A stretch of DNA of 52,601 nt, from the NCBI RefSeq assembly GCF_009766085.1, contig NZ_LMUF01000071.1:762-53362 (forward strand). Direction: 5' to 3'. The stretch comes from Burkholderia sp. S171 (GTDB taxonomy: Bacteria > Pseudomonadota > Gammaproteobacteria > Burkholderiales > Burkholderiaceae). Made by a program: the position numbers and the translations under genes. Every line of letters begins with the position of its first letter. The first letter of the stretch is position 1. The notes beneath the pieces were generated by a model. It searched no databases and was not told the origin of the DNA. It was given only the letters and a program-made list of their open reading frames with translations. Below are positions 51,281-52,601 of the stretch, piece after piece.

Positions 51281-52415
51281 GACTTTGCGGTTTGACGTGC
51301 TGGTGGTCGGCGGTGGTTTGGTGGGATCGTCGACGGCCTTGATGCTTGCAAAGCGGGGTCTCAAGGTTGGGCTTTTCGAACGTCGTTATTGCGGTGCGCA
51401 GGCGAGTGGCGTGAACTACGGCGGCGTGCGCCGTCAGGGCCGTCCGGCTGAACAACTACCGCTGGCGGTGCGTGCACGAGCGATCTGGGACCGGTTGCCG
51501 GAACTCGTGGGCACGGACGGAGAGTTTGTCGTTTCGGGGCATTTACGCTTGGCTCGCAGCGAAGCCGATCTTGCGGCGCTTGAAGCGTACGCGCAGCTTG
51601 CCAATCCGTTCGGCCTCGACTTAAAGTTGATGAGCGGAGCTACGTTCAGGCGCCGTTACCCGTGGCTTGGAGCGGCTGCGGTGGGCGGTTCGCTGTGTCC
51701 TAATGACGGTCATGCGAACCCGCGGATTGTGTCGCCAGCATTTGCGCGTGCGGCGCGTGCTGCCGGTGCTGATGTTCGCGAACAGACCGCGGTGACGAAC
51801 ATCGTGCGTGCGGGGGATCGGTTTGTTGTCGGGGCTCGGCATGATTCGGGTGCTGCGATCGAGGTTCAAAGTGATTGGTTGATCAATGCTGCCGGCGCGT
51901 GGGGCAACACGGTGGCCGGGTACTTTGGCGAGACCATTCCGATGGAGCCGATCTATCCGAACATGTGGGTGACTGAGCCGCTGCCGTATTTCATCGATCA
52001 CAATCTTGGCGTCTATGGCGGCGGCATTTATGCCCGTCAGGTATCGCGTGGCAATGTGGTGATTGGTGGTGGTCGTGGATTGGGTGATGGCGAGTACGCG
52101 CAGCCGCTCACGGAGACGACACGCACGGTGATGAGAGCGGCGTGCGCGCTCTTGCCGACGTTGAAAGATGCGTTGCTTTTGCGGTCCTGGACAGGGGTGG
52201 AAGGCAGTACGCCTGACGATAATCCGGTGATTGGTCTTAGCCGCACGACGCCGCGATTGCTGCATGCATTTGGATTTTCGGGTGGCGGGTTTCTGCTTGC
52301 CCCGGGGGTTGGAGAGGTGCTTTCTGATCTTGTTGTAGAGGGGAGATCGGGGACGCCGATCGAGGCGTTTTCTATTGGGCGGTTTGGGCGGTTGGAGTCT
52401 GTGCCGGGTTGCTAG
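51273..52415 (+). CDS. FAD-dependent amino acid oxidoreductase (DAO family, HcnC-like)
   Basis: A 380-aa flavoprotein. The N-terminal motif VLVVGGGLVGSSTALMLAKRG, the GVNYGGVRRQGR block and the C-terminal SWTGVEGSTPDDNPVIGLSR, then GFSGGGFLLAPGVGEVLSDLV, are typical of D-amino acid or glycine/sarcosine-type oxidases. It is the catalytic subunit that oxidises the amine; electrons should pass to the two preceding subunits. The block's other enzymes make pipecolate or a related cyclic or D-amino acid the best guess for substrate. The last residues VPGC and the stop codon lie inside the right-hand repeat array. Confidence 0.9.
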   Translation: MTETLRFDVLVVGGGLVGSSTALMLAKRGLKVGLFERRYCGAQASGVNYGGVRRQGRPAEQLPLAVRARAIWDRLPELVGTDGEFVVSGHLRLARSEADLAALEAYAQLANPFGLDLKLMSGATFRRRYPWLGAAAVGGSLCPNDGHANPRIVSPAFARAARAAGADVREQTAVTNIVRAGDRFVVGARHDSGAAIEVQSDWLINAAGAWGNTVAGYFGETIPMEPIYPNMWVTEPLPYFIDHNLGVYGGGIYARQVSRGNVVIGGGRGLGDGEYAQPLTETTRTVMRAACALLPTLKDALLLRSWTGVEGSTPDDNPVIGLSRTTPRLLHAFGFSGGGFLLAPGVGEVLSDLVVEGRSGTPIEAFSIGRFGRLESVPGC

Positions 52416-52514
52416 GTTCTGGGGTTAGAGGTCGGGGTTGGTGTCGGTTGCTGGGTTCCCGGGTTAGCGGTCGGGGTCAATGCCGGGTTGCTGCTTTTAG
52501 TGTTAGTGGTCTGC
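52401..52514 (+). repeat. Tandem array of about 40-bp GC-rich units (right copy)
   Basis: Three units begin at 52401, 52441 and 52481. Each has a GTGCCGGGTTGCT-like start and a GGGTTAG-N-GGTC-like core 20-30 bases on. They are of the same family as the array at 1-110, but in the opposite orientation. The first unit overlaps the end of the FAD oxidoreductase gene and provides its last four codons and stop. The units are diverged from one another, so the array is old. Confidence 0.75.
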
Positions 52515-52568
52515 GAGAGTTGGATTTTCTCTTTATCACTGTTAGCCACTGTGCGTGGCAGCACGTCA

Positions 52569-52594
52569 TTTCTTTGTCCAAAGCGACAAAGAAA
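52569..52594. terminator. Perfect hairpin near the right edge
   Basis: TTTCTTTGTC (52569-52578) and GACAAAGAAA (52585-52594) form a perfect 10-bp stem with a 6-base loop. A smaller hairpin, GCCAC (52545-52549) with GTGGC (52555-52559), lies just before it. As the first strong structure after the catabolic operon it may act as its terminator, or be a dispersed palindromic element. Confidence 0.5.
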
Positions 52595-52601
52595 CGAAGC
52601 A

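Overview
The window looks like chromosomal DNA of a beta-proteobacterium of the Burkholderiaceae, most likely Paraburkholderia, Caballeronia or Burkholderia. The grounds are high GC content with strong GC-ending codon bias, many LysR regulators, a DHA2 pump with HlyD and NodT partners, a VgrG/DUF4123 type VI secretion module of the BTH_I2691 type, and a lysine/pipecolate catabolic block. I see no rRNA, tRNA, CRISPR array, intact insertion sequence or replication origin.

Layout. 1-5335: a LysR regulator divergent from an agmatinase-type ureohydrolase, a class II aldolase and a hydroxyacid dehydrogenase, facing an orphan periplasmic binding protein across two hairpins. 5713-11965: ArsR and ArsC, an acetolactate synthase large subunit without its small subunit, translationally coupled to a DJ-1/PfpI protein that lacks the usual cysteine, then a full GlxA-type regulator coupled to a Mug-type glycosylase, and a LysR. 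12288-17293: a drug-efflux operon (ABM-domain protein, DHA2 transporter, HlyD adaptor, NodT outer-membrane factor). 17499-21991: a chemoreceptor ending in a CheR-tether-like pentapeptide, a VC0807-like membrane protein, and a dinB-alkB repair pair with a perfect SOS box. 22302-24894: a beheaded FUSC-type gene, a TetR repressor with a clear operator/promoter, and an epimerase-DoxX operon. 25327-32170: two FemAB/CelD-like acyltransferases, a LysR divergent from a nitrilase-fold protein without its catalytic cysteine, and an aldo/keto reductase divergent from a LysR.

32148-41000 is the most unusual part: a type VI secretion effector island on the minus strand. It runs vgrG, DUF4123 adaptor, a 935-aa VasX-like membrane effector and a membrane immunity candidate. 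Downstream lies a tandem array of decayed copies: an effector C-terminal tip with an internal stop, a frameshifted second immunity gene, and an effector with its middle deleted. The decayed pieces supply the 3' ends of the intact immunity gene and of the neighbouring lysR gene, so the recombination joints are readable. The upstream flank is AT-rich and holds a broken, possibly PAAR-like frame.

41153-52415 is a catabolic block. A GcvA-like LysR diverges from a DUF1338 2-oxoadipate dioxygenase homologue, a 2-aminoadipate-type aminotransferase and an antiquitin-type dehydrogenase. After a terminator come a PotABC-like transporter and a three-component HcnABC/opine-oxidase-like dehydrogenase. Together these predict uptake and oxidation of a cyclic or basic amino acid such as pipecolate, through aminoadipate and 2-oxoadipate to 2-hydroxyglutarate. 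The window is bounded at both ends by the same family of roughly 40-bp tandem repeats in opposite orientation; the right-hand array supplies the last codons and stop of the final gene.
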